A DNA stretch of 42,329 nt, taken from the NCBI RefSeq assembly GCF_018837975.1, contig NZ_JAGSOY010000042.1:1-42329 (forward strand). Direction: 5' to 3'. The notes beneath the pieces were generated by a model. That model saw only the letters and a list, made by a program, of their open reading frames with translations, ran no database searches and had not been told where the DNA came from. Position 1 is the first letter of the stretch. Each line of letters opens with the position of its first letter. Of this stretch, positions 17,578-26,099 are shown piece after piece. This DNA is from Zooshikella harenae. Lineage in GTDB: Bacteria > Pseudomonadota > Gammaproteobacteria > Pseudomonadales > Zooshikellaceae. A program made the translations under genes and the position numbers.

Positions 17578-18051
17578 TTAATCTGCTAGCTTGTTAATAA
17601 TGTCCCATTGTTGTTGGGTTACAGGCATAATGGATAAACGGCTTCCTCGTTTAACTAAGGGCATTTCACAAAGTTCTGGTTGTTGTTTCAGTTCGTCTAG
17701 ACTGATTATACGGGAATATTTTTTGTAGAACTTTATATCTACCATGAACCAGCGGGGGTGTTCAGGCGTGCTTTTTGCGTCAAAGTAGGGTGAGTTTGGG
17801 TCCCAAGCAGTATGATCAGGGTAAGCAGTTCGGCTGACTTCTGCAATGCCTACAATGCCAGGAGGTTTACAACTTGAGTGGTAAAAAAGAACCAGATCGC
17901 CCAGGTGCATTTCGTCACGCATCATATTGCGTGCTTGATAGTTTCTTACACCATCCCAAGATTCAGTTTGGTCTGGTGAGTTAAATAGGTCATCAATGCT
18001 AAAGGCATTAGGTTCACTTTTTATTAGCCAGTAGTGTGGTTTTTTAGCCAT
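17578..18051 (-). CDS. EVE domain protein
   Basis: A 157-residue protein with an EVE (PUA-like) fold. The start is placed at MAKKPHYWLIKSEP because the family begins with the WLIKSEP strand; a longer frame upstream adds twelve residues with no family match. Landmarks are WDGVRNYQARN (about 32-42), GDLVLFYHSS (about 54-63), GIVGIAEV, and the C-terminal KRGSRLSIMPVTQQQW. EVE domains bind modified bases in nucleic acids; the single-domain bacterial form is often next to fthC and zapA, as here. Biological substrate unknown. Confidence 0.92.
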   Translation of the reverse strand: MAKKPHYWLIKSEPNAFSIDDLFNSPDQTESWDGVRNYQARNMMRDEMHLGDLVLFYHSSCKPPGIVGIAEVSRTAYPDHTAWDPNSPYFDAKSTPEHPRWFMVDIKFYKKYSRIISLDELKQQPELCEMPLVKRGSRLSIMPVTQQQWDIINKLAD

Positions 18052-18461
18052 TTGGAGATAGACCTTGAAATAAGAAAATAAATTCATTCTATTGGTATTA
18101 TTCTAACGTAATGTGGCAAACATCACATTTGCTTGCTATCTATCGGAGTAGAATGCGGCAGTTAGCGTATTATTTATGGGTCCTATAACTCATATGACAA
18201 CGCTATTTGATTGAGTGAAGAAGGAAAATTATTAATAAATACTACGAGTAGTTGGTTTGTAAACTGATTGAGAATTTTTAGGCATTAAAATAATAGTAAA
18301 CATGCTTTTAATAAAGCGTTAATCTCAGTAAACAGACTACTTGTATTATGTATATATTAGATTTCATATATAGTTGTTTATACCTTACAAAAAATTTTGA
18401 AGGGTATGTGACTTATTGTTCTTAACCAGTGACGGTAACTTAATTTGTGGTGTTAATTGTC
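18052..18461. other. AT-rich gap
   Basis: About 410 bases between the EVE gene and a small membrane-protein frame. No recognisable gene or strong promoter is seen. Confidence 0.4.
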
Positions 18462-18593
18462 ATGACACAAAAAAAACCAGATTTCATGACGGTATTGGTT
18501 GTGCTTTTTTTGTTTGGGGTTATAGCTACGGGGTTTGTGCAAATTAATGAAAGCTTCGCGTTATCTTCCCACCATGAGACAGGTAAGCGCTAG
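18462..18593 (+). CDS. Possible 43-residue single-span membrane protein
   Basis: The frame encodes a charged N-terminus (MTQKKPDF), one hydrophobic helix (about residues 9-26, TVLVVLFLFGVIATGF) and a polar His/Lys-rich tail, the layout of a real small membrane protein rather than a chance frame. It converges on fthC with 24 bases between stops. The ribosome site is weak (GTGG). An eight-base inverted repeat (TAGCTAAA / TTTAGCTA, 18591-18598 with 18613-18620) spans its stop. No family is recognised. Confidence 0.5.
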   Translation: MTQKKPDFMTVLVVLFLFGVIATGFVQINESFALSSHHETGKR

Positions 18594-18617
18594 CTAAACG
18601 CTTTCCCCTGTTTTTAG

Positions 18618-19208
18618 CTAACATTGATACACCCGTTGGTCAGTGGCTATTGCATTTAAGGGTATATCCCAACTGGCTGTAGGCAGTTTATCTACACGTT
18701 GGCACTCATGTGCGACGCCCATTAATTTAGGGTGGCGCATGTGTGGTATTGTCTGTACAAAAGCAAAGGTTCGGTCATAGAAGCCCCCCCCCATTCCCAA
18801 ACGACCTCCATGAATATCAAAGCCAACCAGTGGTAAGAGGACAAGGTCTAGTGCCCAAGGCGTAATAACTTTATTTCCTCGGCGAGTTGGTTCAGGAATG
18901 CTAAAGCTATTCAGGCTTAATGTTGTATGTGGCTGATAATGAACAAACCATAGTCGGTTGTGTTTATCTGGTCTAAGGACAGGTAAAAATACCTGCTTTC
19001 CTGATTCCCATAGAAAACGAATAGTAGGTGATAAGTTAATTTCACCATCATTGGCAATATACACAGCAACTGTTTTGCTTTTTATAAATACTGGATTTTT
19101 TTTTAGGCTGGATAAAAGACATTCGCTGGCACGTTGCTGTTGGTGCTTGGAGAGCTGGCGACGCTTTTGGCGTAATGTTGTACGAAGTGATTTTCGAGTT
19201 GGGTTCAT
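18618..19208 (-). CDS. fthC: 5-formyltetrahydrofolate cyclo-ligase
   Basis: A 196-residue ATP-dependent enzyme converting 5-formyl-THF to 5,10-methenyl-THF (YgfA/Fau in E. coli). The diagnostic nucleotide/folate loop GMGGGFYDR is at residues 138-146; basic TRKSLRTTLRQKRR opens the protein, and SKTVAVYIANDGEINL (44-59) is a usual core strand. The frame stays open upstream for 22 codons, but those lie inside 6S RNA, so the ATG at 19208 is taken. No ribosome site is clear. As in E. coli, the gene follows ssrS and is probably made by read-through of the RNA transcript. Confidence 0.95.
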   Translation of the reverse strand: MNPTRKSLRTTLRQKRRQLSKHQQQRASECLLSSLKKNPVFIKSKTVAVYIANDGEINLSPTIRFLWESGKQVFLPVLRPDKHNRLWFVHYQPHTTLSLNSFSIPEPTRRGNKVITPWALDLVLLPLVGFDIHGGRLGMGGGFYDRTFAFVQTIPHMRHPKLMGVAHECQRVDKLPTASWDIPLNAIATDQRVYQC

Positions 19209-19225
19209 ATTACAGAAAAAAAGAA

Positions 19226-19407
19226 TGACCCCCAGTTTGCCGCTGTCAGTATAGCCCTTGAACCCATGGTTCAAGGTGGTGGCTGCTGAAATACGTTGGG
19301 CTTTCCACTTTTAAGTGGACATGCACTCCAGTATTTACGAGGAGCCTCCTAATCTTCGATTATCGGCTCAGGGACAGTCGTGACTGGCCTGCAAACCAGG
19401 GAGCCTG
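19226..19407 (-). ncRNA. ssrS: 6S RNA
   Basis: About 182 bases between zapA and fthC on their strand, the conserved ssrS position. The minus strand carries GCCAGTC then CCCTGAGCCGATA, and later CCTTGAACCATGGGTTCAAGG, blocks shared with the E. coli molecule. The ends pair: CCCTGGTTTGC near the 5' end with GCAAACTGGGG near the 3' end gives an 11-bp closing stem (two G-U pairs). A large internal open region lies between, as needed to mimic an open promoter and bind sigma-70 RNA polymerase. A T-rich tract follows the 3' end. End points are estimates from the promoter and the stem. Confidence 0.93.
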
Positions 19408-19413
19408 TTTAAG

Positions 19414-19441
19414 ATTATAATGATTTAAGAAAAATTGTCGC
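19414..19441 (-). promoter_or_regulatory. 6S RNA promoter
   Basis: Minus strand: -35 GCGACA (4 of 6), 16-base spacer, perfect -10 TATAAT (19419-19414). Predicted initiation at 19406-19408 coincides with the start of the closing stem of 6S RNA. Confidence 0.7.
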
Positions 19442-19465
19442 GGTTTTTTTTAGATAATTTTTGCA

Positions 19466-19786
19466 TCAATAACCAGGGTCACTATTTACGTCTTGTAACA
19501 CCTTATCTACTTTTTTAACGATCTGTTCCACCTGACGTTTGGTTTCTTCCTGGTCTTTGGAGATAGATTTTGCCAGCTGTAATAACTCATGGGCTATATT
19601 TAATGCAGCCATTACCGCTATGCGTTCTAAACCAATTACCTTGCCAGTTCCACGAATATCACGCATTTTACTGTCCAAGTAGTTAGCTGCTTCTACGAGC
19701 GCGGCTTTTTCTTCTTCGCCACAGCTAACACGGTAATCTTTATCTAAAATACTAACAGTTGTGGTATTAACAGCAGAATTGCTCAT
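19466..19786 (-). CDS. zapA: Cell division protein ZapA
   Basis: A 106-residue Z-ring-associated protein that cross-links FtsZ filaments at midcell. The N-terminal globular part reads TTTVSILDKDYRVSCGEEEKAAL, followed by AANYLDSKMRDIR and IAVMAALNIAHELL, the hallmark ZapA segments. The C-terminal third is a charged coiled coil (about 70-100). Its ATG overlaps the stop of the TIGR02449 gene by four bases. It is followed by ssrS and fthC as in E. coli. Confidence 0.96.
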   Translation of the reverse strand: MSNSAVNTTTVSILDKDYRVSCGEEEKAALVEAANYLDSKMRDIRGTGKVIGLERIAVMAALNIAHELLQLAKSISKDQEETKRQVEQIVKKVDKVLQDVNSDPGY

Positions 19787-19992
19787 GATTCTTGTTCCAG
19801 AGCTTTAAGTCGGCTGATCATGGCTTCAACTTTGCTACGAGCGAGTTCATTCTTCTCGACGAGTTGTGCCCGTTCCTCACGCCATGTTTGCTCACTTGCT
19901 TTAAGCGTTTGGTTTTCTTCTAGTAATTGCTGGCATAGAGCTAATAGCTCATCAATTTTGTGATGAAGCATGTTATTTAATTGTTCATCCAT
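19783..19992 (-). CDS. Small coiled-coil protein, TIGR02449 family (ZapB-like)
   Basis: A 69-residue coiled-coil protein. The frame is open much further upstream, but the start is set at 19992 (MDEQLNNMLHHKIDELL) because a strong promoter lies inside the longer frame and the family begins here. Nearly the whole chain is heptad-like (IDELLALCQQLLEENQTL). It overlaps zapA by four bases (ATGA). This family sits before zapA in pseudomonads and relatives and resembles ZapB in size and coil, so a division role is likely by context but not shown. Confidence 0.88.
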   Translation of the reverse strand: MDEQLNNMLHHKIDELLALCQQLLEENQTLKASEQTWREERAQLVEKNELARSKVEAMISRLKALEQES

Positions 19993-20023
19993 AGCCTTTA
20001 GATTAGCCGTAATATCAGCGGTT

Positions 20024-20052
20024 ACTATAGAGTGCCTGATGAAAAGGGTCAA
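20024..20052 (-). promoter_or_regulatory. Promoter of the TIGR02449-zapA operon
   Basis: Minus strand: -35 TTGACC (20052-20047, 5 of 6), exact 17-base spacer, -10 TATAGT (20029-20024, 5 of 6). Start near 20017 leaves a 25-base leader before the 19992 ATG, supporting that start. Confidence 0.75.
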
Positions 20053-20122
20053 TCTTTGGTACAGTGTTACACATTGAAATGATAGCATTACTCCAATTAA
20101 TTGGTGGGCATAGGTTTAATAT

Positions 20123-20716
20123 ATGGTCAATAATCCTCAACGTGACGAGAAAGCCCTTGACTATGACAATTTGTTTGAATTGTTTTCTAGCTTAAAGTCG
20201 ATACAAACCCCTGCAGAGTTACATGGCCAATTGACGGGTTATTTGTGTTCGGGAAAACGTTTTCAGCCAGACGCATGGTTACAGGTTGCACAAAAAATGA
20301 TGGATATTGAAGCCTTAACGGATGAGGCAAAGGTTAAGTTAATTAATCTGTATGACCATGTGATTACTGAGCTTGAGGATCAAGCCTTTGGTTTTCAGCC
20401 TTTACTTCCTGATGACTCAGAATCTTTGACAGCACAGGCACGTGCCATTGGTGGCTGGTCTCAAAGTTTTTTGGCTGGGTTTGGTTTAGGGGGAGCTATT
20501 CAGTCATCACTGTCTGAGGAAATTATTGGCATACTTCGTGATTTTGCTCAAATTGCACAGTTAGAAACAGAATTAGAAGATAGTGATTGCAATGAGTCAG
20601 ACTTAACTGAAATTATTGAATATGTTCGTATGGCTGCATTATTAGTTTACACAGAGTTTAATAAAACTGCTGATCAAAAGCAGGTGCAGTCAAGCCAGCC
20701 TAAGAAAAAACATTAA
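20123..20716 (+). CDS. ygfB: UPF0149 / YgfB family protein
   Basis: A 197-residue all-helical protein of the YgfB/YecA family. Typical landmarks are SPAEL-like TPAELHGQLTGYLCSG (about 36-51), the central FQPLLPDD (about 93-100), and GWSQSFLAGFGLGG (about 114-127). There is no zinc-binding SEC-C tail. In Pseudomonas, YgfB has been reported to affect beta-lactam resistance through ampDh3 repression; whether that holds here is unknown. It begins the conserved ygfB-pepP-ubiH-ubiI set, divergent from zapA. An AGGT ribosome site precedes the ATG. Confidence 0.92.
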   Translation: MVNNPQRDEKALDYDNLFELFSSLKSIQTPAELHGQLTGYLCSGKRFQPDAWLQVAQKMMDIEALTDEAKVKLINLYDHVITELEDQAFGFQPLLPDDSESLTAQARAIGGWSQSFLAGFGLGGAIQSSLSEEIIGILRDFAQIAQLETELEDSDCNESDLTEIIEYVRMAALLVYTEFNKTADQKQVQSSQPKKKH

Positions 20717-20851
20717 CTTTTCCGTGTTAACGTTGACAAAGATATTCGCATAAACAAAGTTAAGTAAGGTGTTTTTTTAAGTAAAGAAGACACTAGCAGT
20801 GCGTCCAGTAAAGTGGTGAGTTGCTCAACTTGGTAATCATAGGGAATCTAA

Positions 20852-22174
20852 ATGAAAAAAATTACCGCAGTAGAATATAAGCATCGTCGAAGTGCGTTAA
20901 TGGCTGAGATGGAAGCAAATAGCATTGCCATTTTACCTTCCGCGCCATTGCAGCCCCGTAATCGAGATGTAGAGCATCCTTATCGTCAGGATAGTGACTT
21001 TTATTACTTAACTGGATTTGCTGAGTCTGAGTCGGTATTAGTGTTAATTCCTGGAAGAACACATGGTGAAGCTGTGCTTTTTTGCCAGGAAAAGGATCCT
21101 GAAAAGGAACTATGGGAAGGACGACGGGCTGGTCAAGAAGGTGCTGTGGCTGAATATGGGATGGATGATGCGTTCCCTATTAATGATATTGATGAAATAT
21201 TGCCTGGCCTTATAGAGGGACGTTCCAGAGTTTACTATGCCATTGGGGCAAATGAACTCTTTGATCGTCACTTAATGGGTTGGATAAAGTCGATTAAATC
21301 GAAAACCAAACAAGGTGCACAGCCACCAGGAGAGTTTGTTGCGCTTGAAAATATCTTGCATGAACAGCGGCTATTTAAAAGTGATGCGGAAATTACAGTA
21401 ATGACAGAAGCTGGTGAAATCTCTGCAAAGGCTCATTTAAGGGCAATGCGTGCTTGCCGTCCTGGTTTGTATGAGTATCAGCTAGAGGCTGAAATTCTTC
21501 ATGAATTTATGCATGCAGGCGCTCGCTTTGCTGCTTATCCCAGTATTGTGGGAGGGGGGGAGAATGCATGTATCCTGCATTACACCAACAATGATTGTCA
21601 GCTTAAGGATGGTGATCTCATTCTTATTGATGCGGGCTGTGAGTTAGACCACTATGCCGCAGATATAACCCGTACTTTCCCTATTAATGGGCGATTTTCT
21701 GAAGAGCAGAGAGCTATCTATGATCTTGTACTGACGGCTCAGCTTGAAGCAATTGAAGCAATAAAACCTGGCACCGTGTTTAATCATATTCATGATATTA
21801 CTGTGCGAGTAATCGCTGAAGGCTTGGTTAAACTTGGGATTTTAACAGGGGATGTGAATAAGTTAATTGAGGATGAAGCCTATAAGCCTTTCTACATGCA
21901 TAAATCCAGTCACTGGATTGGTATGGATGTGCATGATGTTGGCGATTATCGAATTGCTGGACAGTGGCGTGATTTGGAGCCAGGCATGGTGCTAACCATT
22001 GAGCCAGGGATTTATATTGCGCCAGATAATATGGATGTTGATCCTAAGTGGCGAGGGATTGGGGTGCGTATTGAGGATGATGTTGTTGTTACAGAGACAG
22101 GACACATTGTTGTAACCAGTGCAGTACCCAAACAGGTACATGAGATTGAAGCATTGATACAGCAGGCACAGTAG
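20852..22174 (+). CDS. pepP: Xaa-Pro aminopeptidase P
   Basis: A 440-residue manganese aminopeptidase releasing N-terminal residues preceding proline. The N-terminal creatinase-like domain spans about 1-175 and the pita-bread catalytic domain 176-430. Metal ligands are Asp260, Asp271, His354, Glu384 and Glu408, in LILIDAGCELDHYAADITRTF, HKSSHWIG, LTIEPGIY and VRIEDD, matching the E. coli enzyme within a residue or two. AGGGAA seven bases before the ATG is the ribosome site. It lies between ygfB and ubiH, the standard order. Confidence 0.97.
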   Translation: MKKITAVEYKHRRSALMAEMEANSIAILPSAPLQPRNRDVEHPYRQDSDFYYLTGFAESESVLVLIPGRTHGEAVLFCQEKDPEKELWEGRRAGQEGAVAEYGMDDAFPINDIDEILPGLIEGRSRVYYAIGANELFDRHLMGWIKSIKSKTKQGAQPPGEFVALENILHEQRLFKSDAEITVMTEAGEISAKAHLRAMRACRPGLYEYQLEAEILHEFMHAGARFAAYPSIVGGGENACILHYTNNDCQLKDGDLILIDAGCELDHYAADITRTFPINGRFSEEQRAIYDLVLTAQLEAIEAIKPGTVFNHIHDITVRVIAEGLVKLGILTGDVNKLIEDEAYKPFYMHKSSHWIGMDVHDVGDYRIAGQWRDLEPGMVLTIEPGIYIAPDNMDVDPKWRGIGVRIEDDVVVTETGHIVVTSAVPKQVHEIEALIQQAQ

Positions 22175-22196
22175 GTAGCGAATTGAGGGGATGTTG

Positions 22197-23420
22197 ATGC
22201 ACTTTCCTGTAGTCATTGTGGGTGGAGGAATGGTTGGTGCAACACTGGCACATGCACTGGCACGAATGTTTCCGCAAAAAGTTGCGTTAATTGAGGCTGC
22301 ACCATTTCCAGCAACTCCCCAGGTAGATGCACAGCCTAGCTTTGATGCTCGCTCAACAGCCTTAGCATGGGGAACCCGTTTACTGTTTGAGCAGCTAGGG
22401 TTATGGGATGAGCTCAATACCTATGCAACACCTATTGAGCATATTCATGTATCCAATCAAGGACATTTTGGTTTTACTCGCTTGCATGCACAAGATGAAG
22501 GGGTGTCTGCACTAGGTTATGTTGTGAGTAATCAACACTTGGGACAAACCCTCTTTAAGCATTTAAAGGTGGCAGAAGAAAAGCAGAAGCTAGAGCTTAT
22601 CATGCCAGCCAAAGTAGTGGCACTTAGCCCCAATGATAAAGGTACTTCGTTACAGGTTGAGCGTAATGATACGACAGAAACAATTACCGCTAACCTGGTA
22701 ATTATTGCCGATGGTGGGCGTTCAGGGCTAACGGAGCAGCTTGGGATTGATGTAACTGAAAAGCATTATAACCAGTCGGCGTTGATCGCAAATGCCGCCT
22801 TAAGCAAGCCTCACAATAATGTTGCTTATGAACGTTTTACTGAATCAGGCCCCATGGCGTTACTGCCGTTATCAGGTAAACACTGTGCGCTGGTTTGGTC
22901 ACTTCCAGAAACAATGGTTGATGATATTGCATTAATGTCAGAAGTAGATTTTGCCTCACATTTACAGCAAAACTTTGGTTATCGGTTGGGCCGGTTTACG
23001 AAGGTTGGTCTTCGGCATATTTATCCACTTACCCTTCGATGTAGCACTGAGCAAGTGCGCCCAGGGCTTGTTGTGTTGGGCAATGCGGCACATCAGTTAC
23101 ATCCTGTAGCTGGGCAAGGCTTTAACTTGGCATTACGAGATGCACTGCGTTTGGCCGAGGTTATTAAAGAAGCTTTAGCTCTGGGACAGCCTCTTTATGC
23201 GCTCAAAACATTGCATCACTATGTGAAGCGGCAAGAAGCAGATCAACAAGCGACTATCCAATGGAGTGATCGTTTGGTGCGTTGGTTTAGTTCTACTACC
23301 CCCACACTTTCTATTTTGAGAAACCTTGGTTTGGTCGGCCTGGATCTTTGTTTTCCTGGCAAGTCATTGTTCACGCAGCATGCTATGGGCATGGGGTTAC
23401 CTGCTGCAAAAATCGATTAG
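22197..23420 (+). CDS. ubiH: Ubiquinone C4-hydroxylase UbiH (2-octaprenyl-6-methoxyphenol hydroxylase)
   Basis: A 407-residue FAD monooxygenase of ubiquinone synthesis. The start at 22197 is preferred to the ATG six bases before because GAGGGG then has a normal six-base spacing. FAD motif VIVGGGMVGATLAHALA lies at 6-22, the DG motif IIADGGRSG near 165-175, and the second FAD motif GNAAHQLHPVAGQGFNLALRD near 295-316. Immediately upstream is pepP and downstream ubiI after 12 bases, so the three are co-transcribed. Assignment between UbiH and UbiF rests mainly on this order. Confidence 0.93.
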   Translation: MHFPVVIVGGGMVGATLAHALARMFPQKVALIEAAPFPATPQVDAQPSFDARSTALAWGTRLLFEQLGLWDELNTYATPIEHIHVSNQGHFGFTRLHAQDEGVSALGYVVSNQHLGQTLFKHLKVAEEKQKLELIMPAKVVALSPNDKGTSLQVERNDTTETITANLVIIADGGRSGLTEQLGIDVTEKHYNQSALIANAALSKPHNNVAYERFTESGPMALLPLSGKHCALVWSLPETMVDDIALMSEVDFASHLQQNFGYRLGRFTKVGLRHIYPLTLRCSTEQVRPGLVVLGNAAHQLHPVAGQGFNLALRDALRLAEVIKEALALGQPLYALKTLHHYVKRQEADQQATIQWSDRLVRWFSSTTPTLSILRNLGLVGLDLCFPGKSLFTQHAMGMGLPAAKID

Positions 23421-23432
23421 GGCTGAAGGTTA

Positions 23433-24713
23433 ATGAACTCATATGATATTGTGATTGTCGGTGGCGGTATGGTTGGTGCTGCTATTGCCTTGGGGATAAG
23501 TCAGCAAACTGACTATAAAATTGCAATTGTCGATAATCAGTCCCTTGATCAATTAACATCATGGCCCAAAGCTGATCATATCGATAATCGGGTAAGTGCT
23601 GTTACCTTGGCAACCGTTGACTTTCTTACTCAGCTCAAAGTTTGGACTGCTATAGAAGCGTTTCGTAGTAGTGCATTTAAGCGCATGTTTGTATGGGATA
23701 GTGAAGGGACAGGAAATATCCAGTTTACGGCAGAAGAGGTTCATCGCAGACAACTGGGTTATATTATCGAAAACCGGGCTATTCAAGCAGCACTTTGGCA
23801 GCAAATTGGGCAACAAACAACAATTGATGTCTACGCAGAGCATATGTTAACAGCGTTAGTCGCTAATACGCCTGCGGTGCTTTCAAGTCCACATGTATCT
23901 CAAAATACTAATACCAACTCAACTTCCCAGTATTATCCCTATACCGTTGTATTAAATGGTGGACAAGAGTTGTCTGCTTCGTTAGTTATTGGCGCTGATG
24001 GTGCTAAGTCACAGGTACGTCGTTTAGCACAATTTACTACCCGGGAATGGGATTATTTACATCATGCTTTAGTTGCTACGGTTAAATGGGAAAACACTCA
24101 TCAGCAAACTGCTTGGCAAGTATTTTTGCCAACTGGCCCCTTAGCGTTATTACCATTGAACGAGTTAAGCTCTGCTCAAGATGAGCCTAGTGAGAATGCA
24201 ACTTCAATTGTCTGGTCAGCTCCTGCTACTCAAATAGAGGCGTTAATGAAAGTGCCGACACAGATGTTTTTGAAGCAACTTTCACAGGCTACTGAGTCAC
24301 GTATAGGGAAGGCTATTGAGATCAAAGATCAAGCATCATTCCCATTACGTCAGCGGCATGCCAAACAATATTATAAGAAAGGTGTTGTGCTTGCTGGAGA
24401 TGCTGCTCATACCATTCATCCTCTTGCGGGCCAAGGCATGAACTTGGGAATGGCTGATGCACTTGCATTAGTGGCAGAAGTTGCTCGCGCCGCTAAAAGA
24501 GGCGATGCTCCGGGAGGTGAACACATTCTGTCCCGTTATCAGCGACAACGGATGCCGGATAACCTGATGATGATGGGTTTAATGGAAAGCTTTCAACATA
24601 CTTTTCAAAGCCAGCAGTTACCCGTTAGATGGTTGCGTAATCAAGGTTTAAGCTGGGTAAACAAGCAAGCATGGTTAAAGCAGCAGCTAATAAAGAGAGC
24701 TGTAGGTGTGTAA
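23433..24713 (+). CDS. ubiI: UbiH/UbiF/VisC-family FAD monooxygenase, probably UbiI
   Basis: A 426-residue flavin monooxygenase of the same family as its neighbour. FAD motif IVIVGGGMVGAAIALG (7-22), VIGADGAKSQVRR (about 184-196) and GDAAHTIHPLAGQGMNLG (about 322-339) are intact. A Ser/Asn/Thr-rich insertion (about 147-165) precedes the DG motif and is unusual for the family. In E. coli the gene after ubiH is visC/ubiI, which hydroxylates C5 of the quinone ring; the same order supports that name. AAGG lies four to seven bases upstream of the ATG. Confidence 0.9.
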   Translation: MNSYDIVIVGGGMVGAAIALGISQQTDYKIAIVDNQSLDQLTSWPKADHIDNRVSAVTLATVDFLTQLKVWTAIEAFRSSAFKRMFVWDSEGTGNIQFTAEEVHRRQLGYIIENRAIQAALWQQIGQQTTIDVYAEHMLTALVANTPAVLSSPHVSQNTNTNSTSQYYPYTVVLNGGQELSASLVIGADGAKSQVRRLAQFTTREWDYLHHALVATVKWENTHQQTAWQVFLPTGPLALLPLNELSSAQDEPSENATSIVWSAPATQIEALMKVPTQMFLKQLSQATESRIGKAIEIKDQASFPLRQRHAKQYYKKGVVLAGDAAHTIHPLAGQGMNLGMADALALVAEVARAAKRGDAPGGEHILSRYQRQRMPDNLMMMGLMESFQHTFQSQQLPVRWLRNQGLSWVNKQAWLKQQLIKRAVGV

Positions 24714-24794
24714 GTAAAACAGATGTTGTGAGCTTTTTTTATCATGGAGATATATAACCCTTTAACTTGATGCTCATTGAGACGTGAGAGTTTG

Positions 24795-24823
24795 TTGCTT
24801 GTATAAATGTTAATCATTATCAT
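24795..24823 (+). promoter_or_regulatory. Promoter overlapped by a Fur box
   Basis: -35 TTGCTT (24795-24800), 17-base spacer, -10 TATCAT (24818-24823). A Fur-box-like stretch (24803-24821) matches the 19-base consensus at about 15 positions, with its right 11 bases (TAATCATTATC) perfect. Fur with iron would cover the spacer and -10, repressing the following iron-binding protein gene when iron is plentiful. Confidence 0.8.
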
Positions 24824-24851
24824 TAGCAGTATATAGTTACAGGAGTCACTT

Positions 24852-25883
24852 ATGTCTCAAAAACGTTTTTCCTCATTAGCATTGACCTCGTTTTTCATTG
24901 CGACACTGACTATCGCTGATATGAGTGCTGCCAGCAGCACTGAAAATAAAGGTGAGATGGTTATTTACTCTTCACGCAAAGAACACCTAATTAAGCCTTT
25001 ATTTGATCAATATACAAAAGAGACAGGTGTTAAAATCCGCTATGTGACAGATGCAGAGGGTCCTTTAATTGCAAGAATGCAAGCTGAAGGAAAGACAACA
25101 CCTGCTGACATGTTTATTACAGTTGACGCTGGAAACTTGTGGCAGGCGCAGCAAAAGGGTTTGTTGCAACCTGTGCAATCTGAAGTTTTAAATAAAAATA
25201 TTCCTGATCACTTACGAGATCCAAATAATTATTGGTTTGGCTTGTCTGTGCGTGCACGAACAATGGTTTATGCGACAGACCGTGTAAAACCGGAAGCGTT
25301 ATCCACATATGAAGATTTAGCCTCTAGTAAGTGGGATGGGCGGCTTTGTTTACGTACAGCTAAAAAAGTTTATAACCAGTCGTTGGTTGGTACTTTAATT
25401 GCCCGCTTAGGCCAAGATAAAACAGAAGCGATTGTAAAAGGTTGGGTAAATAATCTTGCTACTCCCGTTTTTTCTAATGATACATTAGCGCTACAAGCAG
25501 TAGATGCAGGGCAGTGTGATGTCACTGTTGTGAACACATACTACTTTGGACGTTTATTAAAAGAAAAACCTAACCTTAAGTTAAAAATATTTTGGGCAAA
25601 CCAGTCATCATCTGGAACGCATGTAAATATTTCCGGTGCTGGGATTACTAAATATGCTAAACATAAAGCAACAGCCGTTGCCTTTTTAGAGTGGTTAAGT
25701 AAGCCAGAAGCTCAGAAAATTTTTGCCAATGTTAATATGGAGTTTCCAGCTAATCAAAGCGTGAAACCTTCTGGGGTAGTTGCCAGTTGGGGAGAGTTTA
25801 AACAAGATCAGCTTAATGTCGAGGCGGCAGGGCGGTTACAAGGTGAAGCTATAAAGTTAATGGACCGCGCAGGTTATCGTTAA
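24852..25883 (+). CDS. Periplasmic Fe(III)-binding protein of an ABC importer
   Basis: A 343-residue protein with a signal peptide (residues 1-28, ending MSAAS). The mature chain starts with [16 protein letters not shown], typical of the FutA/FbpA ferric-binding family. Candidate iron ligands include Tyr39 and the adjacent pair Tyr230-Tyr231 ([10 protein letters not shown]). Cys166 and Cys222 could form the disulfide seen in this group. A Fur box precedes it and an intrinsic terminator follows, before the permease gene. ACAGGAG gives the ribosome site. In Pseudomonas I recall an equivalent gene in this same neighbourhood. Confidence 0.93.
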   Translation: MSQKRFSSLALTSFFIATLTIADMSAASSTENKGEMVIYSSRKEHLIKPLFDQYTKETGVKIRYVTDAEGPLIARMQAEGKTTPADMFITVDAGNLWQAQQKGLLQPVQSEVLNKNIPDHLRDPNNYWFGLSVRARTMVYATDRVKPEALSTYEDLASSKWDGRLCLRTAKKVYNQSLVGTLIARLGQDKTEAIVKGWVNNLATPVFSNDTLALQAVDAGQCDVTVVNTYYFGRLLKEKPNLKLKIFWANQSSSGTHVNISGAGITKYAKHKATAVAFLEWLSKPEAQKIFANVNMEFPANQSVKPSGVVASWGEFKQDQLNVEAAGRLQGEAIKLMDRAGYR

Positions 25884-25899
25884 TTTTTCACCAACTGAT

Positions 25900-25932
25900 A
25901 AAGCGCCTGTTGTATATTTGCGGGCGTTTTTA
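25900..25932 (+). terminator. Intrinsic terminator after the iron-binding protein gene
   Basis: Stem AAAGCGCCTG / CGGGCGTTTT with an 11-base loop, merging into a T-run. It may reduce read-through so that the binding protein is made in excess over the permease. Confidence 0.8.
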
Positions 25933-26099
25933 ATTTCTCTTTTCTACAGACTTCACCCAGTTTACATATTCATATAAGCTCCTGGGATTTCATCACCTGA
26001 CGGTTACCCCTTTGTGCCCTGGGGGTATAAAAAACATACAACACTTATAACCACTTAATTTATTATTGTGGGTATTTTGATCAGGAACGTAAACTCGTT

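Noticed and set aside
19209..19274. N-terminal extension of 5-formyl-THF cyclo-ligase
   Set aside because: It is translated 6S RNA sequence; the family start is at 19208.
19993..20088. Longer start for the TIGR02449 protein
   Set aside because: A good promoter lies inside it, so it would not be transcribed in full.
20733..20738. TTGACA upstream of pepP as a promoter
   Set aside because: No acceptable -10 lies 16-19 bases downstream.
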